Shown: positions 31,565-45,224, numbered from the stretch's first letter. The stretch: 64,000 nucleotides of DNA from Austropuccinia psidii (GCA_023105745.1 JALGQZ010000009.1:45103967-45167966), one strand, 5' to 3'. Numbers and translations are program-made. Notes: generated by a model from the sequence alone, not told the origin.

Positions 31565-32900
31565 TTTAATGAACAATCTGACATTATTAAAGAATTGACA
31601 GAAAAATAATCTAAATTAAATATTGATGACATAATTGAAACAAGAATGAAACAAGCCAGAAATATTATCAAAAAAGATAATAAAAAAGTCCTCCATGATA
31701 TTGCGAATTAATTTACTGAAGTAAAGACATACACAATTGCCTTGAAAACGTGTTTTGACACCTCACAACAAGAATTATCAAAATTAATAATGAAATTTAA
31801 TAAAGTCACTTCTGATAATAATAGACAGACAGAAATATGGAAAGAAGAAACACATAAGGAAGATATGTAGAAAATTGAAGTAATAAATTTGATACAAAGT
31901 TCCAACATGAGCTCAGAAATTCTCAAAGGTGTAGCAACGGTAAAATGAATGATATTGAACAACCACTGCACACCTTACCTAGGATTTCTACACCTCTGAA
32001 TCAAAATGAGGATGCAGGGATTCCCAATCCACAAGTATTGGATGTTGAAAGTTCACAGTTAAGGCATGAATTTTCCACTTCTTTTCATAACTTGGAACCA
32101 TCAATGGGCCAAGAATTCTTGAAAGAAGTACCAAAGCCTAAGGAATGGCCTCACTTCAGTGGTGAGGGAGAGTATGAGCATATGGAATTTTTCAGAGTTG
32201 TTTACATAATTAAAAGAGATTTTGAAATACCTGAAAGATTGGTAACAGCAAGATTTAACACGTTGTTTACCAGATCATCCCACAGATGGTATACATAATT
32301 GAGACAGCCACATGGACACCAAAGTTGGAATTGGTAGAAAACCCAAATCTTCAACAAATAGGCCAATGATTCTTTGAGATTTAAGGTTGAAGAAGCCTTT
32401 GAATCTTCTAAATTTAATGCTGAAAAAGACAAAGCTTTACATGGTATTGCCAACAAAAAGATAGATTAACAGTATTATATCCTGACATGCCAGAGTTTAT
32501 GATTCACAGAAAGATTCTAAGAAAATGTGGAGGTGAATTAGAGAATGCTGTCAAAAGCAGGACTACTGAAAAATATTCAGCAGAAGATATCATTAATATC
32601 TTGAAAGAAGTAACCACCAGAACCACAATTATTTCTAGTGGGTGAATCTCAAAACAAGGTTTAATACACCTTGGAAGAATTCTGTGGGAAAGAATTCCAA
32701 AGAAAGCTATAATAATGTTAAGTAAAAATCTGCAGATCTAATGAGAAAGTGCCATATTTGCCAGAGCACCACACATTTAGCTAATAAAATTCCCAAGAAG
32801 GGGATATTAATGAAATTGACATTGAAAAGGAACCTGATGGTGTAAAAGATGAGGTAAATGAAGATAATTCAGATTAAAAATCAATCATATTTTCTGAATC
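31565..32900 (+). pseudogene. Element 4 gag, broken
   Basis: A readable piece at 31945-32298 has MNDIEQPLHTLPRISTPLNQ and [20 protein letters not shown], the gag core. The flanks match element 2 but carry stops (for example TAG near 31868 and TAA near 32297). The zinc knuckle is at about 32747-32795 and has lost its last cysteine in a region with an indel. Confidence 0.85.
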
Positions 32901-32999
32901 TTCAAAGAGATAGAAAATATCAATGCCACCTTTGACATCATGGAATATTATTCCCACTTGCCAAAATTGAGCAATTGACAACTTGATTTATCAAAAATT

Positions 33000-33611
33000 C
33001 AAGATGCAAAACTAATGAAAACCAAACCAAACAGGGCAAATGTTCATAAAGCTGGTAACTCCTGTATAGCCAAAGTGGTAATTGACAAAAAACCCACTAA
33101 GCTCTTACTTGACCCTGGAGGCATATGCTCTTTTGTTGAAAAATATTTTTTTAAGACTTGTGTGCCAAATTTTTAGGATCAATTATTTCCAAGTGATGGC
33201 ATAAAATTTAATAGTGTAAGTCATCCAATGAAGGCATTGGGCATATTTGAGACTACCATTTTATTTCCACACATAAATGGAAATTTAAGAATAACTGTTG
33301 AATTTTTTGTTATGGAAAATGGCTCTACTACCTATTTTCTATTTGGAGATGATTATTTTATCATGCATGGCATAGACTCACATAGAAGAGAAGGCAGATA
33401 CTTTACTATTGGGGACAATAAGCCTCAAAAATTTGCCTTTTTACCATCTAAAAGACAAATTACAGTAAACAAAGTATCACCAGTCAGCTTAGAGTTAGAA
33501 AATTTTAGGTCTGCACAGTTAAATGAAGTTGAATTCAGTCTTCATCTCACTGATAAGCCAGAAAGTGAACTTTATGCCCTTTTATATGACCACACAGAAG
33601 CCTTTACATAA
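33000..33611 (+). pseudogene. Element 4 protease, broken
   Basis: The active-site region near 33110 reads LLLDPGGICSF, again DPG as in element 2. It is followed by stops and then a readable piece (33228-33611) with [20 protein letters not shown] and a YFTIGDNK segment. The shared DPG shows that the change is old in this family. Confidence 0.8.
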
Positions 33612-33649
33612 GATAAAGAGCCACTGGGAGCAATTGTTGGTAATTACTC

Positions 33650-34990
33650 TGACATTATTCTTAATAATGAAAGACTTTTCCCACCACTCTTGAGAAGACA
33701 TTCATATTCAGCAAGTTCTAAATCAAGAGAAGCTCTGGAAATCAATATTAAAGAACTTCTAGACCTTGGGATAATAAGAAAGGTTGGCCACAATGAAGAG
33801 GTAGAAATACCTACACCAGTCATAGTAACATGGCATATTGGAAAATATAAAATAGTTGAGAATTCAGAGCTCTGAATACTTACACTGTTCCAGACAGGTA
33901 CCCAATACCAAAAATCCAAATTTCCCTTACCCAAATATCTCAAGAATTGCATATAAGCACCATGGATGCCCTTAAAGGGTTTCATCAAAATGTGGTGACA
34001 CCAAGGGCAAGAAAATACTTGAGGATTATTGTTCATTGGGGATTTTATGAATATTTAAGGATGCCTTTTGGTATCAAGAATTGACCTTCACACTTCCAAA
34101 GAATGATGAATTGAATCTCCCCTGAAGAACTTTCAGAAGGATAGTTAATCATTTAAATTGAGGAAATTATTGTCTGTTCCAAGACCTGGTAAGAACATAT
34201 ATACATATTATCCAGATTTTTGAACAAAATTCACTCTGTAAACATGAAAGTTTTCTCAAAGAAATATTATTTTGGATATAAAAAACTCAAAGCATTGGAC
34301 ATTTAGTATCTGGTTTATCCCTTGGCATTGACAAAACCAAAGTTTCAGCAGTGCTACTGAAGCTTATGCCTCAGAACAAAAAAATAAATTGAATCATTTT
34401 TGGGTTTTGCATGATATTACAGACAGCATATTGAATATTTTGCATCCATAGCAAGACCTCTTCAAAAATTATGTGACAAAGACACAGTATTTGAAATGAC
34501 TGATAACAGAGTCAAATACTTTGAATATTTAAGAAAATCCCTGACCACTGTGCCACTCTTACTGATGCCAGACTTTAAGCTTCCCTTTAAACTTTATATT
34601 GATCAATCAGGGGATGGGCTAGGTTCTGCACTTAATCAAGTCCACATTATAAATGATAAACCTGTGGAAGGACCCGTATGTGTCATATACAGGCAAAAAA
34701 ACCAACTGAAGCTAGATAGGGGGCAAGCCAGATGGATTGTTTATTCCTTGTCTGGGCCTTAGAGAAACCCAATTACTTCCTAGAAGGATGTGCTTTTGAA
34801 GTGATAACAGATTATACCACTTTTAGATCTCTTTTAAATATGAAAACACCCAACAGGCATATGCTCAAATGGCAAATAGCCATACAGTAGTATACAGGTA
34901 ATATGACTATTGCATACAAAGATGGAAATATTCATAAAATTTCATATTTAATGAGTAGATGGCCATTTCCAAATAATATTGATAATCCTG
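33650..34990 (+). pseudogene. Element 4 reverse transcriptase and RNase H, broken
   Basis: Recognisable pieces are 33690-33875 ([20 protein letters not shown], then TPVIVTWH) and 34496-34762 ([20 protein letters not shown], with the first RNase H aspartate). The YIDD region near 34150-34165 is corrupted to an L/E-E-type reading with stops on both sides. It cannot make an active enzyme. Confidence 0.8.
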
Positions 34991-35150
34991 CTTATGTTCC
35001 AGAAGAATCTTCCCCACAGATCAGAATAGAAGGAATCAGTTTTACAGATATGAACACAAATTCTTTGAGGAAGTAAGAAAAAGCTATACTCAATATAGGA
35101 ATTGTGGTATCCTATGCCAATTAGTTACCAAAGAATGTAAAGACAATTCT

Positions 35151-36300
35151 TTGATACATTCCTTAGGTGAAATATGGAAGAAAACATATGATGAAGGAAA
35201 CTTTCACTTACTAGATGGTATAATTTACCACAGAACTAAGCATACATGTGTAATGACAGTTGTGGGCAGGTCTTTAATAAATCTTGTACTGAAGAAATGC
35301 CATGACAGCCCCTTCTCAGGAAATATGTCTGAGGACAGGACAAGAGAAAAGATGAAGACCTTTATATGGTGGCCAATGTGCCAGAACAATGTTGCAGATT
35401 ATTGCACAACCTGTGAAAGATGTCACAAGGCAAATAAATCCACTTGCAAAAGACTTGGAAATATGATCAAAATAGAAGAACCCAGCAAACCTTGGGAAAT
35501 TTTCCATATGGATTGGGTAACTGGCTTACCACCTGGGGGGTATAGAGCTTATAATGCATGCCTGGTGATTGTTGACAGATTTAGTGAGACTCCAATCTTC
35601 CTGCCATGTCACAAGGATGATACAGCCATGGATACAGCTCTTCTAATATGGAATAGAGTAATATCATGGACTGGAATATTCACAAATATAATTAGTGACA
35701 GAAATCCCAAATTCATCTCAGCACTATGGACAAAGCCTCACCAATTCTTTGGAACAAAGTTGTCCTTCTCTACAGCGTACCTCCAACAAACTGATGGTTT
35801 GGCTGAAAGAATGATCCAAACCTTAAAAGCTATGGTAAGAAGATTTTGTGCATATGGCCTTGAATTCAAAGATTGTGATGGGTTCACTCATGCTTGTGTA
35901 CTCTCTTACCAGCACTGGAATTGGCATATAAAACATCCATTCATGCCAGTACCAATCAAACTCCTGCTATTCTAGAGAAGGGATGGAATCCCAAATTACC
36001 CAAACATTCATTGAGAAAGGATTCTCTTTAAATAAATCCCACAGCTAGTTGTTTCAAAGGAATGCTTTAGAAAGCGATAAAGCATGAAATAAGGTGCATG
36101 TAGGACTCATTTTCATATTCCAAAGACAAATGGGACAAATCACATGCCACTCCAGATTTCAAAGTCAGAGATTTAGTACTTGTATCCACCACTAACTTCC
36201 AAAAAATCAAAAGATGTAGAGATATCAAAGAATACTTTTCAAGACCTCTTCTTATTAAGGCCCTCCATGGGGAAAATGCAATTCAAGTAGAATTATTTGA
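35151..36300 (+). pseudogene. Element 4 integrase, partly intact
   Basis: The 274-codon frame 35151-35975 keeps the HHCC finger (H of [11 protein letters not shown]; the second His is replaced by Asn), two C-x2-C cysteines, and the catalytic residues D ([11 protein letters not shown]), D (IISDRNPKF) and E ([11 protein letters not shown]). Frameshifts follow near 35895 and the rest is broken to about 36300. Homologous to integrase of element 2. Confidence 0.85.
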
Positions 36301-36606
36301 GGGACTTACCAATATGCATCCTACATTTCCAGTAATCTTGGTAAAACTATATAAATATAGTGATGCTCAGAAGTTTCCTTTGAGAAATGAAGACCACCAG
36401 CATATAACTCCTATTGTATCTTCTGGTACTAGGAAGATCCCCCAAAGTTCTCAAAGAAAGGAAGTTAAGAGCCAAGAAAGTGAGGGAATACCTTGTTAGG
36501 TACAGTGACCAACTTGTGAAGATGAATGGTTTTCAGAAAGGGATATACCTGAAGCTACTGAACTTCTCAGAAGGTTCAGACCTACTAGAAATAAAAATAT
36601 TCAAGA
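36301..36606 (+). pseudogene. Element 4 chromodomain-like tail, broken
   Basis: Pieces at 36314-36499 and 36414-36606 contain FPLRNED and KVREYLVRYSD, the counterpart of the tail at 13060-13290, in two frames. Confidence 0.7.
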
Positions 36607-36634
36607 GTAATATTCTTTTTTTAGGGGAAGGGAA

Positions 36635-36825
36635 TGTGAGCCTTAGTGATATTTTCAGATACCCAAACGACCACAAATAATAAAACAACATACAATTATA
36701 AATAAAATAAATTTTTTTTTATTATCAAAACAAAAAGTACAATATAAACATAAATTTATACACAAAAATGAAAATTTAATTAAAATTTAAAAATAAAATA
36801 AAATTGACATTTAAAATTTTGAAAG
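36635..36825 (+). repeat. 3' LTR of element 4, first part
   Basis: Family B LTR start (TGTGAGCCTTAG) interrupted after 191 bp by an inverted solo LTR. It continues at 38618. Confidence 0.9.
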
Positions 36826-38612
36826 TGTAAGGTGTGGATATGAAACTTTGATTGAAAATCAAGTACTTTTCCTGTCCTCAAAATTTGTATAAGGTGAAAT
36901 ATGATTCAAAAATAGTATGAAATATTATTTTTAAGAGAAAAAACACCAATTTTAGTTTTTCAAGCTTTATAAGTATAAACCAATAATATTATAAATATTT
37001 ATTGTTTTACCAAAAATAAAAATTTATCCAAAAATACTCTACAAGAGATATTTAAAGCTACAAAAGGAATTTCTTCAAGAGCAATTTCAATTGGAGTTAA
37101 TTGAGAAAAGAACTGCAATCAATTAATTAAAGAACAAAGTCTTTTAAGAATATATTGAAAGATAAAACATGCCCAAGGGTGACCAGAGTGAATTTGGAAA
37201 CAAAGTGACAAAGTTAACAGTGATGAAAGATGATTTAATTCACTTATGGGGTGGTTCAAGGGGTAAAAATGATTATAAGAGTTAAAAACAATTATTATAA
37301 TAATTTTTTCAAGTGTTTAAAAGGTTTAAAATCATTTAAAAATCTGGTTGGAATCTTTTATTGATTGGATTAATAGTGTTTAAACTAATTATGAAAGGAA
37401 AAGATTCTAATATGAAAAGAAAAGTGGGGCAAAGAAGAGATTCTTTTGTAGCCATCAAGTTTCTTACTCCAAAAGTAAAATTTACTCTTGTCAGTCGTGG
37501 AGAACACTCTGACAATAGAAAAGCCAATTATGGCATCATTGAACCCTGGTTTAGACCAAAAAAGGGCTGCTTTTAGCCATTTTAGACCTTGAAATCAGCC
37601 ATTACAATAGTAATACCTGGTCTAGATCCTTCAAAAGACGTCATAATGTGTGTAAGAGACATAGAAACCAGTTAAAGATGTTTATTTTAAGATTGTTTTA
37701 TCTTAAGGGTAGTTTTACCCTCTTGGAAGCAGTTAGGACTGCCCTGGTTGGTATCAAAACCTCATCATCAATTGAGAAACAGACCCTGTGACTTGATTCC
37801 AGGCCAAAAGTGATAAACGTTTGCATAAATTTTGACATCTCACACCTGTCAGAAAGCATTTTGGGGGTCTGGCTCCAACTTGGAGCTAGAATACTTTCCC
37901 CCAAGAATTAATCTTTTCAATTATTTTCTTCTTTAACTCCTCATCATGTAATACACTTGTAATTTACACATGCAATTTGATTGAGCTTTACAGTACACAG
38001 CTGTAATAATTGATACCTCATATGTAAATTACAGTTCATCTATGTAATACATGCGCACATTTTGACATCTCAATTGGAAAATACTTGAGTTCCTCATAGC
38101 TTCTAAACTACACATAACACCTCAATTTTAACACCACATGTGGTGCAAATTGAATTAAGGTTTGGAGGATTTTCAACTTTTGTACAGAAAATACTAAAAA
38201 GTTGATTTAAGCTTATTTAGAGTTGAGTTGCAGGAATTTTACCCAGAGGTGACCCCACCTTATTTTTTATGAGGAATCCACTGGTGAAGAAAATTTTCTT
38301 ATGTTGATCTATTGGATAAAAAGTTATAATATATTTTATGTAAAGTTTTACCAAAAATATTTTAATTTCATTAATTTTATTAAAATTACTTTTTTACTTA
38401 ATTTTTGCAAGTAAAAATGTGTTTTCACATTTTTGAAATTTAATATAATTTTTATTTTAACCTATGATTAAATTTTTATTTTTGTATATAAATTTGTATT
38501 TTTATTTTAATTTTTATTTTGATGATATAAATAAGTTTATTTTATTTATATTTCTATCTTTTTTTGTTATTTTTGGTCTTTTGGGTATATGAAAATACCT
38601 CTAAGGCTCACA
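36826..38612 (-). repeat. Family B solo LTR inserted in a family B LTR, TSD GAAAG
   Basis: 1,787 bp, minus orientation (TGTAAGGTGTGGATATG on the plus strand at its left end, GGCTCACA at its right end). Perfect duplications GAAAG lie at 36821-36825 and 38613-38617. No internal region remains. It is diverged from element 2's LTRs; the TATA box position is corrupted. Confidence 0.95.
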
Positions 38613-38617
38613 GAAAG

Positions 38618-40202
38618 CATATTTTTGGTTGAAAAAATTAGGTGAAAATGAATTGTCAACAAAAATACCAAAATGGAAATATTTTTCAAAAACATTTTAA
38701 TAACAATTATCATAGCTTTTTATCAAACAAATACAGAGATGAAAATTATTTCACCATTGGACTTCTCATAAAAAATAAGGTGGGGTCACCTCTGGACAAA
38801 TTTCTGTAACTAAACTCTAAATGAGCTTAAATTAAGTTTTGAGTATTTTCTGTCCAAAAGTTGAAAAAACTCAAAGCCTTAATTTAATTTAACTAAAATT
38901 TGGTGTTAACAATCAATTTTTGTGTTAAAATTGAGGTGTTGTGTGTAGTTTAGAAGCTATGAGGAACTGAAGTATTTTCAATTTAAATGTCAAAATGGGC
39001 ATGTGTATTGCATAAGTGAGCTTTAATTTAGATATGAGGTGTCAATTATTACAGTTTTGTACAGTAAAAAGTCAATTCAATTACATATGTATATCATAAG
39101 TACAATAAATGATGAGGAATTAAGGAAAAAATAAATTGGAAAGATTGATCCTTGGGGAAAAGGAATCTTGGCTCCAAAGCAGAGTCAGACCCCAAATTCC
39201 TTGATGAAAGGCGTGAGATGTCAAAATCTATGCAAAAAGTCATCAATTTTGGCCTGTAATTGAGTCACAGGGTCTGTGTCTCAATTGATGATGATGTATT
39301 CATACCAAGGGGGTAAAACTACCCTCAAGATAAAACCAAATTTGTAAAAACAGTGTTAACTGGTTTTTAGGTCTCTCACCCAAATTCTGACGTGTTTTTG
39401 AAGCTTAAACCAAGGTATTGCTATATCAATGGGTGATTTAAGGGTCCAAAATGGCTAAAACCAGCCCTATTTTGGTCTAAACCAGGGTTCAAGAATTCCA
39501 TCATTGGCTTTCCTGGGGTCAGAGTGTTTTCCACGACTGACAAGAGTAAATTTTACTTTTGTAGTAAGAAAATTGATGGCTATAAGAGAATGTCTTCTTT
39601 GCCCCACCTTTCTCTTCATGTTAGAAGCTTCTACTTTTATAATTAGTTTAAGCACTGTTAAACCAATCAATAGAAGGTTCCAATCACACCTTTATTATCA
39701 TTTCAAACCTTTCAACCATGTGAAAGAATCATTATAATAATTTTTTGTAACTCTTATAATCATTTTTACCCTTGGACCACCCCATAAAAAAATTAAAGCA
39801 TCTTTCCTCACTGTTAGCTTTGTCACTTTGTTTCCAAATTCACTCTATTCACTTTTGGCCATGTTTTCTCTTTAATGATCTTTTCAAAGACTTTGTTTTT
39901 ATATTAATTACCTGCATTCCTTTGCCCAATTAATTCCAATTAAAATTTCTTTTGAAGAAACTTCTTTTGTAGCCTTAAATATGTCTTGTACAGTATTTTT
40001 GGATAAATGTTTATTGTTGGTAAAACAATGAATCTTTAAAATATTATTGTTTTATACTTATGAAAATGTAAACAATAAAATTTGCATGTTTTCTCTTTAA
40101 CATATTATTTCATACTATTTTAATCAATTTTTACCCTATACAAATCTTGAGGACAGGAAAAGTACTTGATTTTTAATCAAAGTTTCATATCACCACCTTA
40201 TA
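38618..40202 (+). repeat. 3' LTR of element 4, second part
   Basis: Continues the family B LTR after the nested insertion and ends CACCACCTTATA at 40202, a worn version of CACACCTTACA. It abuts the copia remnant. Confidence 0.85.
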
Positions 40203-41269
40203 TAACTGAAGGGGTGCAACCATATAGAACCTGGTGAGGGGAAGATTGTGGGCAACAAGTTGTGAAGATAGCACACTATTGCATATGCAAATTGCCAAAA
40301 ATGTGGTGGAGTGCTAATTTGGGTCATTGTGGCTCTTTCTATGTCTCCCAGGGTGCAGTTGAGGGACTCTGCCTCTTCATTTCCTTGAAGCAAGTATGGG
40401 AGTGAGGGGTGAAAGCCAGTTCCTACTTTAGAACGGGAGGTCATGAAGGCCGCTAAAGGTAATTTTCATGCGTTTTCTATTTAAAATGCTTTTAAAGTTA
40501 ACTTTTTCTGCACATTAAGGTGGCTTATTGCATCTAATGCGGCACCAGGGGCATCAGATCTTGATTTGAGCAGGTACATAATGCTGAGAGTTGAGACATG
40601 ATCACACACTGTGAGAAGATACTGGAAAACTTGCGGACCATTCCTGGATTGTCCCATGATGTTGGAGACCAATAAATATGGAAGTTTCTCCTTTGAGATA
40701 TCCATGCGGGCCCATGCAAGCCGGTGAGTGCTTTGAGACTTTACAAACACTACACAGTCAAATGGGAGGTTGGCTTTAGAGTCATAAGATGGGATGTGCT
40801 GCCTCAAAAAGCAGAGAACCGCCTTATTTCTAGCATTACCAAGCCTTGCATGCCAGTTGCAGCAGCCCACTTCTGTTGTGGCTGGGTATGAAATTGGATT
40901 CATTTCAAGCAGTTGGCGAAAGGAGTCACAGTCGCTGAGTCAATGGTACCTTCCCCATGTACAACATCTACCCACCAACAATTTCTGTGGAAAGTGGGGG
41001 TGAATACATTATTTCATACAGCTAGTGAGAGCACTGTATCAATAAGAAAAAGGGATAATACCTTCCCTGCACAACCTCCCTACAGAGACAATTGTGCCAA
41101 ATATCTTGCCCCAAAATTCAAAATCATGGAGGTTGGAATGACCTTTCCTGACTGAAATATTGAGGGTTATTATCTGAGAAATCACAATTGATGAATTGGA
41201 GTCAGAAAATAAAATGCAGAAGGGGTGAACACTGCGTAAGTAAACAGCAAACTTTGAGGAGCCAGACAG
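40203..41269 (-). pseudogene. Copia (Ty1) protease-integrase remnant, downstream half
   Basis: On the minus strand from 41269: a protease-like stretch (SGSSKFAVYLRSVHPFCILF, then DSNSSIVISQ), a linker ending FGTIVSVGRLCREGI, then the GAG-pre-integrase motif NWHARLGNARNKAV (about 40850). Integrase follows with LLVSNIMG, where the first catalytic Asp is Asn. Then comes LTVCDHVSTLSIMYLLKSRSD, a broken second catalytic region near 40480, and FHPSLPYLLQGNEEAESLNC with the third catalytic Glu (40190-40444). The PR-IN order marks Ty1/copia. Reverse transcriptase and LTRs are gone: an LTR of element 4 lies on one side and element 3 on the other. Confidence 0.8.
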
Positions 41270-42752
41270 TGTCACAGGGGCTCTGGTGGAAAAAAGGAGT
41301 GGCATGGCACTCAGCAATCAGGAAACTCACTTGGAAGATTCCAAAATAAGAAAGAAAAAATAAAATTAGAAATTTCTCTAAGAAATACGCAAGTACAAAG
41401 ATGGGATGCAATACAAGAAATGAGAAGCCAAATGGCCAAAGAGCCAACCAAGAAAGCTGTTAGTTGCTGTTTACACCTGCCAAAATGAAAAAATAGAATT
41501 AGTAAGGATATGAGCACCAAATATCCATTGACAGGCAAATAAAGAAAAGGAAAGAGGTGCTCAATAACTGACTTGATAGTATCAGTATTCACTTAACAAA
41601 ATGAAAATAAAATAAAACAAAGTATATTAATTAACTGGTGGAAAGGCCCCCAGGGTCAAAGGAGGCTTATATATGTGAAGCGTTGAGAGCTTGACTCCTT
41701 CAGGATGACAGCTAGTTTGCATTGACTCCTTGAAGCTGTATTGACTGCTTGATAAAGTGTATACCTTTCCAAATTGAGAAATGAACTGGGTTGATTGAAA
41801 TTTGCATTGTGTATGAATGAAAATACAGTTCTTGATCAATCCAGACTGTATTGAATGAATGTGGTTGCCAGGGTGCAATGATGGAGCACTGACCCTTGGC
41901 AAATTGTTTTGTAGCTTCCTCTTGAATATCCCTTTAGAATTAACTTCCAGTATTCCCTTGGTGGAATACTGTGAATGAGAATAACCAATGATTGCTTGAT
42001 GGCATCATTGGTATTTGAGATTGACACTTTTCTTTTGAGCCTAGATGAATCCTCTGGATTATGTGCCTTGATGACCTGATGAAAGGTTGAACTAACCATT
42101 TGATATTGGTGCCATTGGATTGCAGGTGAAAAAAGATGCATAATGGTGTATAACACCATTTATGTCACTTTTGGTTATTGCAGGGTGGAATTGGCAAAAG
42201 GTCTTTTGAATTGATGCCAGCAGGATATAAGTGAAAATTGGGTCTTGAGTGGCTTCAAAGGTAAAAGAGTTTCTTTGGGAGTTTTCGCCAAATACAGATA
42301 ATTAGCCTTTAAAACTATATTCGCGCAAAGTGCACAAAAAATGCGCAAAATCCCAAATCTGGCAATTAAGCCCCAAATGGCCTAATATGACCATTTGGGA
42401 ATATTTTGCATATTAAATGGAAAAATGGCCGAAAATGGCAAATACGGCAAAATTCACAAAATGTGCAAATCTGTATGTAAAGCTTAAAAAGCCAAATACA
42501 GGCTTTTGGGCTGTATTTTCCCTGTTGACTGGAAAATACAAGACTTCCTGAAAGCAAAACCTGGCCAGGAAAGGTCTGATGATGATGAAGGGGCCAGGTT
42601 GGCTCCAGATGATGCACAGACCATAAAGGCCATAAAACAATGAAATAGCTATAGGGCCAATGATTATGGATCTGGCCAAATTTCCATAAATTGGATACAG
42701 AATGGATATGCCATATTGATGTCCAAGAGGGTGAATTGCCATGGTTGTGACA
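41270..42752 (-). repeat. Family C 3' LTR of element 3
   Basis: 1,483 bp, minus orientation, termini TGTCACAACC and CCCCTGTGACA, that is a 6-bp terminal inverted repeat TGTCAC/GTGACA. TGGCC-rich in its first third. Closely similar to 51144-52632. Open frames in it (for example 42366-42791) are repeat composition. Confidence 0.9.
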
Positions 42753-42768
42753 GGACCCCCCACCTTCA
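42753..42768 (-). promoter_or_regulatory. Polypurine tract, element 3
   Basis: On the minus strand GAAGGTGGGGGGTCC directly precedes the 3' LTR start, the expected place for the plus-strand primer. Confidence 0.65.
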
Positions 42769-43478
42769 AATGGTGAGCTCCTGAGCACCAATACAAGGTG
42801 AAACCTGCTGAGACTATTGGAAAGAGTTTGATCCAGGGATAAGGCGGAGCTCTTTTGAGAAATAAAAAATTGATACCAATATTAAAATCTTGGCATATGA
42901 CATGGGACTTGCTTGATCTTCTTTTGACATTGGCTTCATTATTGATTTAATTTGAAAATGAATAATATTTTGACACGACCTTTGACGTGATAAGAGAAGA
43001 TTTTTAAAATGAAAATAAAAAAATGGAAGTAAAGAAACAAAAGAAATAAAGAGAAATGAATTTTGCAGAGGCTCCAATTTGACCACTGATGTTGAAAATT
43101 GATTTTGAAATTGGCCAAGTACCTGGAAACAAAGATTTGATTCCAGGTGCTTTCAGAGTGGCCAAGTGATTTTTTGAAAGATTGTAGACCCCTCAGGGAG
43201 GTGCACACCAGGAGAGGAACTTACTTTTGGATGTTACCAATCCGGCCAGTGCCATCAAAGTAAGACAAGCTTGCTGAATGAGTGTATTGGAATTGAGAAG
43301 GCTTGGAAATTGAATTTTCAAAGTGAATGGTACATTTCCCCAAGTTATAATGTCCATAACAATTGGAATTGATGTTGAAGACTCGGCCAGAGATCTGTGT
43401 CCAAAACTTGAAAAGTCCTCACAGAGTGGCCATGGTGATACTTACAAAAATAGGGTAGAATATGTCTATAGGTGCTTA
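42769..43478 (-). other. Element 3 3' untranslated internal DNA
   Basis: Between the chromodomain frame and the purine tract. No coding similarity is recognised. Confidence 0.4.
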
Positions 43479-44900
43479 TCAGGAGTGGGGCTTACTTTTG
43501 GTAATTCCTCTCCTTACCACGCACCATAAATGATCAAGCTCTTTAAGAATTGCGTCCTGGCTTGTCAGGATATAAATAATGAAAATCCTTGTTAATTTCA
43601 GGACAATCATTGATGTTTTCAGTTGTTTCCCAAGTGAATCTTTCTGGGTCTTGACTGAAACCTTTCCATTCCACCAAATATAACAATTTTCCTCTCTTGA
43701 GCTTTGAGTGCAGTATTTGAGAGACTTCCCATTCCTCTTCTTCTTCAATGATAATTGGAGGAGGAGGCTCTTGATGCCAATTTTGGATTGTTGATGTCTT
43801 GACTGTTTCCAAGAGTGAAATATGGAAGACTGGGTGAATGGACTTCCATTGAGATGGTTGGCATGAGTTCTGACTTTCTTCAAGATTGGAAAAGGACCCA
43901 ACCATCTATAAAACAGTTTTTTGGTGGGTCTAGCTGATTTGATATTCTTTGAATAAAGCCATACCATGTAACCAGGATTGAAAACAGGTGGACTTGCTCT
44001 ACTTTTTTCTGAATACCTCTTAAACCTGTTTATGGAAACTGCAAGTTTTCTCTTGATATCTTTCTGTACTGATTAGGTTTTTGTTGATAACTTTCCAGCA
44101 GGAGTATCTTGAGTGATGTGAACTGAGTCAAAATGAGGATTTCCTCCATAAAAAGTTAAAAATGGTGATTGTTTTGTTGAAGAGTTGACAGAGGTATTGT
44201 AGGAAAATGCAGCCAGAGGGATCCAGGTGTTCCAATTATCTTGATGATAACTAACATACATACAAAGGTACTGTTCTAGTATCTTATTTACCCTCTCTGT
44301 CTGTACATCATTTTAATGCTTGAAGGAGGGCCATGCTTTGAGAAAATATTTTTGATGAATAAATGCACCAAATCCAGTGAGGTTATTGAAGACATTGTTG
44401 GACTAAAAACTGCCACTTGTGAGAATCTGTCAACTATGACAAGGATTAAGTCAAAATAATTGGAGAGTGGAAATTAAGTGATGAAATCCATTGAAAGACA
44501 AGTCCAAGGACAATATGAAATTGGAAGAGTTTTGAGGAGTCCAAACTTCTTCTGATGAAAATTTTTGTTTCTTGAACACTGTTGACCAGATGAGACATAA
44601 TCCTTGATCACTTGAGTCTTGCCAGACCAGCTAACATCCCACTTGATAAGTTTGAGAGTCTTCTCTTGTCCAGGGTGTCTGGCTAGGGGAGAGTCATGCC
44701 TACTTTGAAGTATATTGAGTTGATTTTTGGGTTTATTTGGAACCACCACCCAATCTTTGAAAAGGAGAAGTGGGGAAGAGGAATAAAGAGAATAATCTTG
44801 GACATATTTACCTTTACCCAAATCTTGAAGAATACTTTTTATGTTGAGAATCTTTCCATAATGCCTTTTGAATGAAATCAATCAAATTTGAAAATGAATC
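43479..44900 (-). pseudogene. Element 3 integrase and chromodomain, broken
   Basis: From 44881: a readable integrase zinc-finger and core start (HDSPLARHPGQEKTLKLIKW, CSRNKNF, PISYCPWTCLSMDFIT with the first catalytic Asp). A later piece, 44261-44073 (LAAFSYNTSVNSSTKQSPF), follows the third catalytic residue region. 43967-43479 and 43905-43543 hold the C terminus (WLGPFPILKKVRTHANHL) and a chromodomain (EWEVSQILHSKLKRGKLLYL, then VEWKGFSQDPERFTWE). The chromodomain is well preserved and is known in chromoviruses to steer integration to histone-marked chromatin. Confidence 0.85.
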
Positions 44901-45224
44901 CACCTTGACTGAAAAGGATTTTGAGGCTTAGATTTCATCCTGCTTGATTATTTTCTGATTATTCATTGGATTCTTTCTGATGAAATCTTCCCCTCTCTGG
45001 GTAAACATTGTCCCAAAATCACATTGCATCTGGAAGGGTAGCCAAGTGGCCAGGGTGGTAATTTATTGAGAAATGAAATTCAGATAAGAACGCAGCCCAG
45101 CGGGCTTAACAGCAGGTGAGAATATTTGATGAAATGAAATATTGAAGTGAAGAATTATTGGTGAGAAGTGAAAAAGAGGAAGAAAGAGAAACAAGAGAAG
45201 CTCCCCAGTGCTTGAGATCCCAGA

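Larger units (their letters stand above)
31565..36634 (+). mobile_element. Element 4: decayed family B Ty3-type internal region, lacking 5' LTR
   Basis: Homologous to element 2 from about 8240 to 13314, but it begins inside gag without LTR, primer site or leader. It ends with the purine tract AGGGGAAGGGAA (36623-36634) and a 3' LTR. Stops and single-base indels are spread throughout, so it is much older than element 2. Confidence 0.9.
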
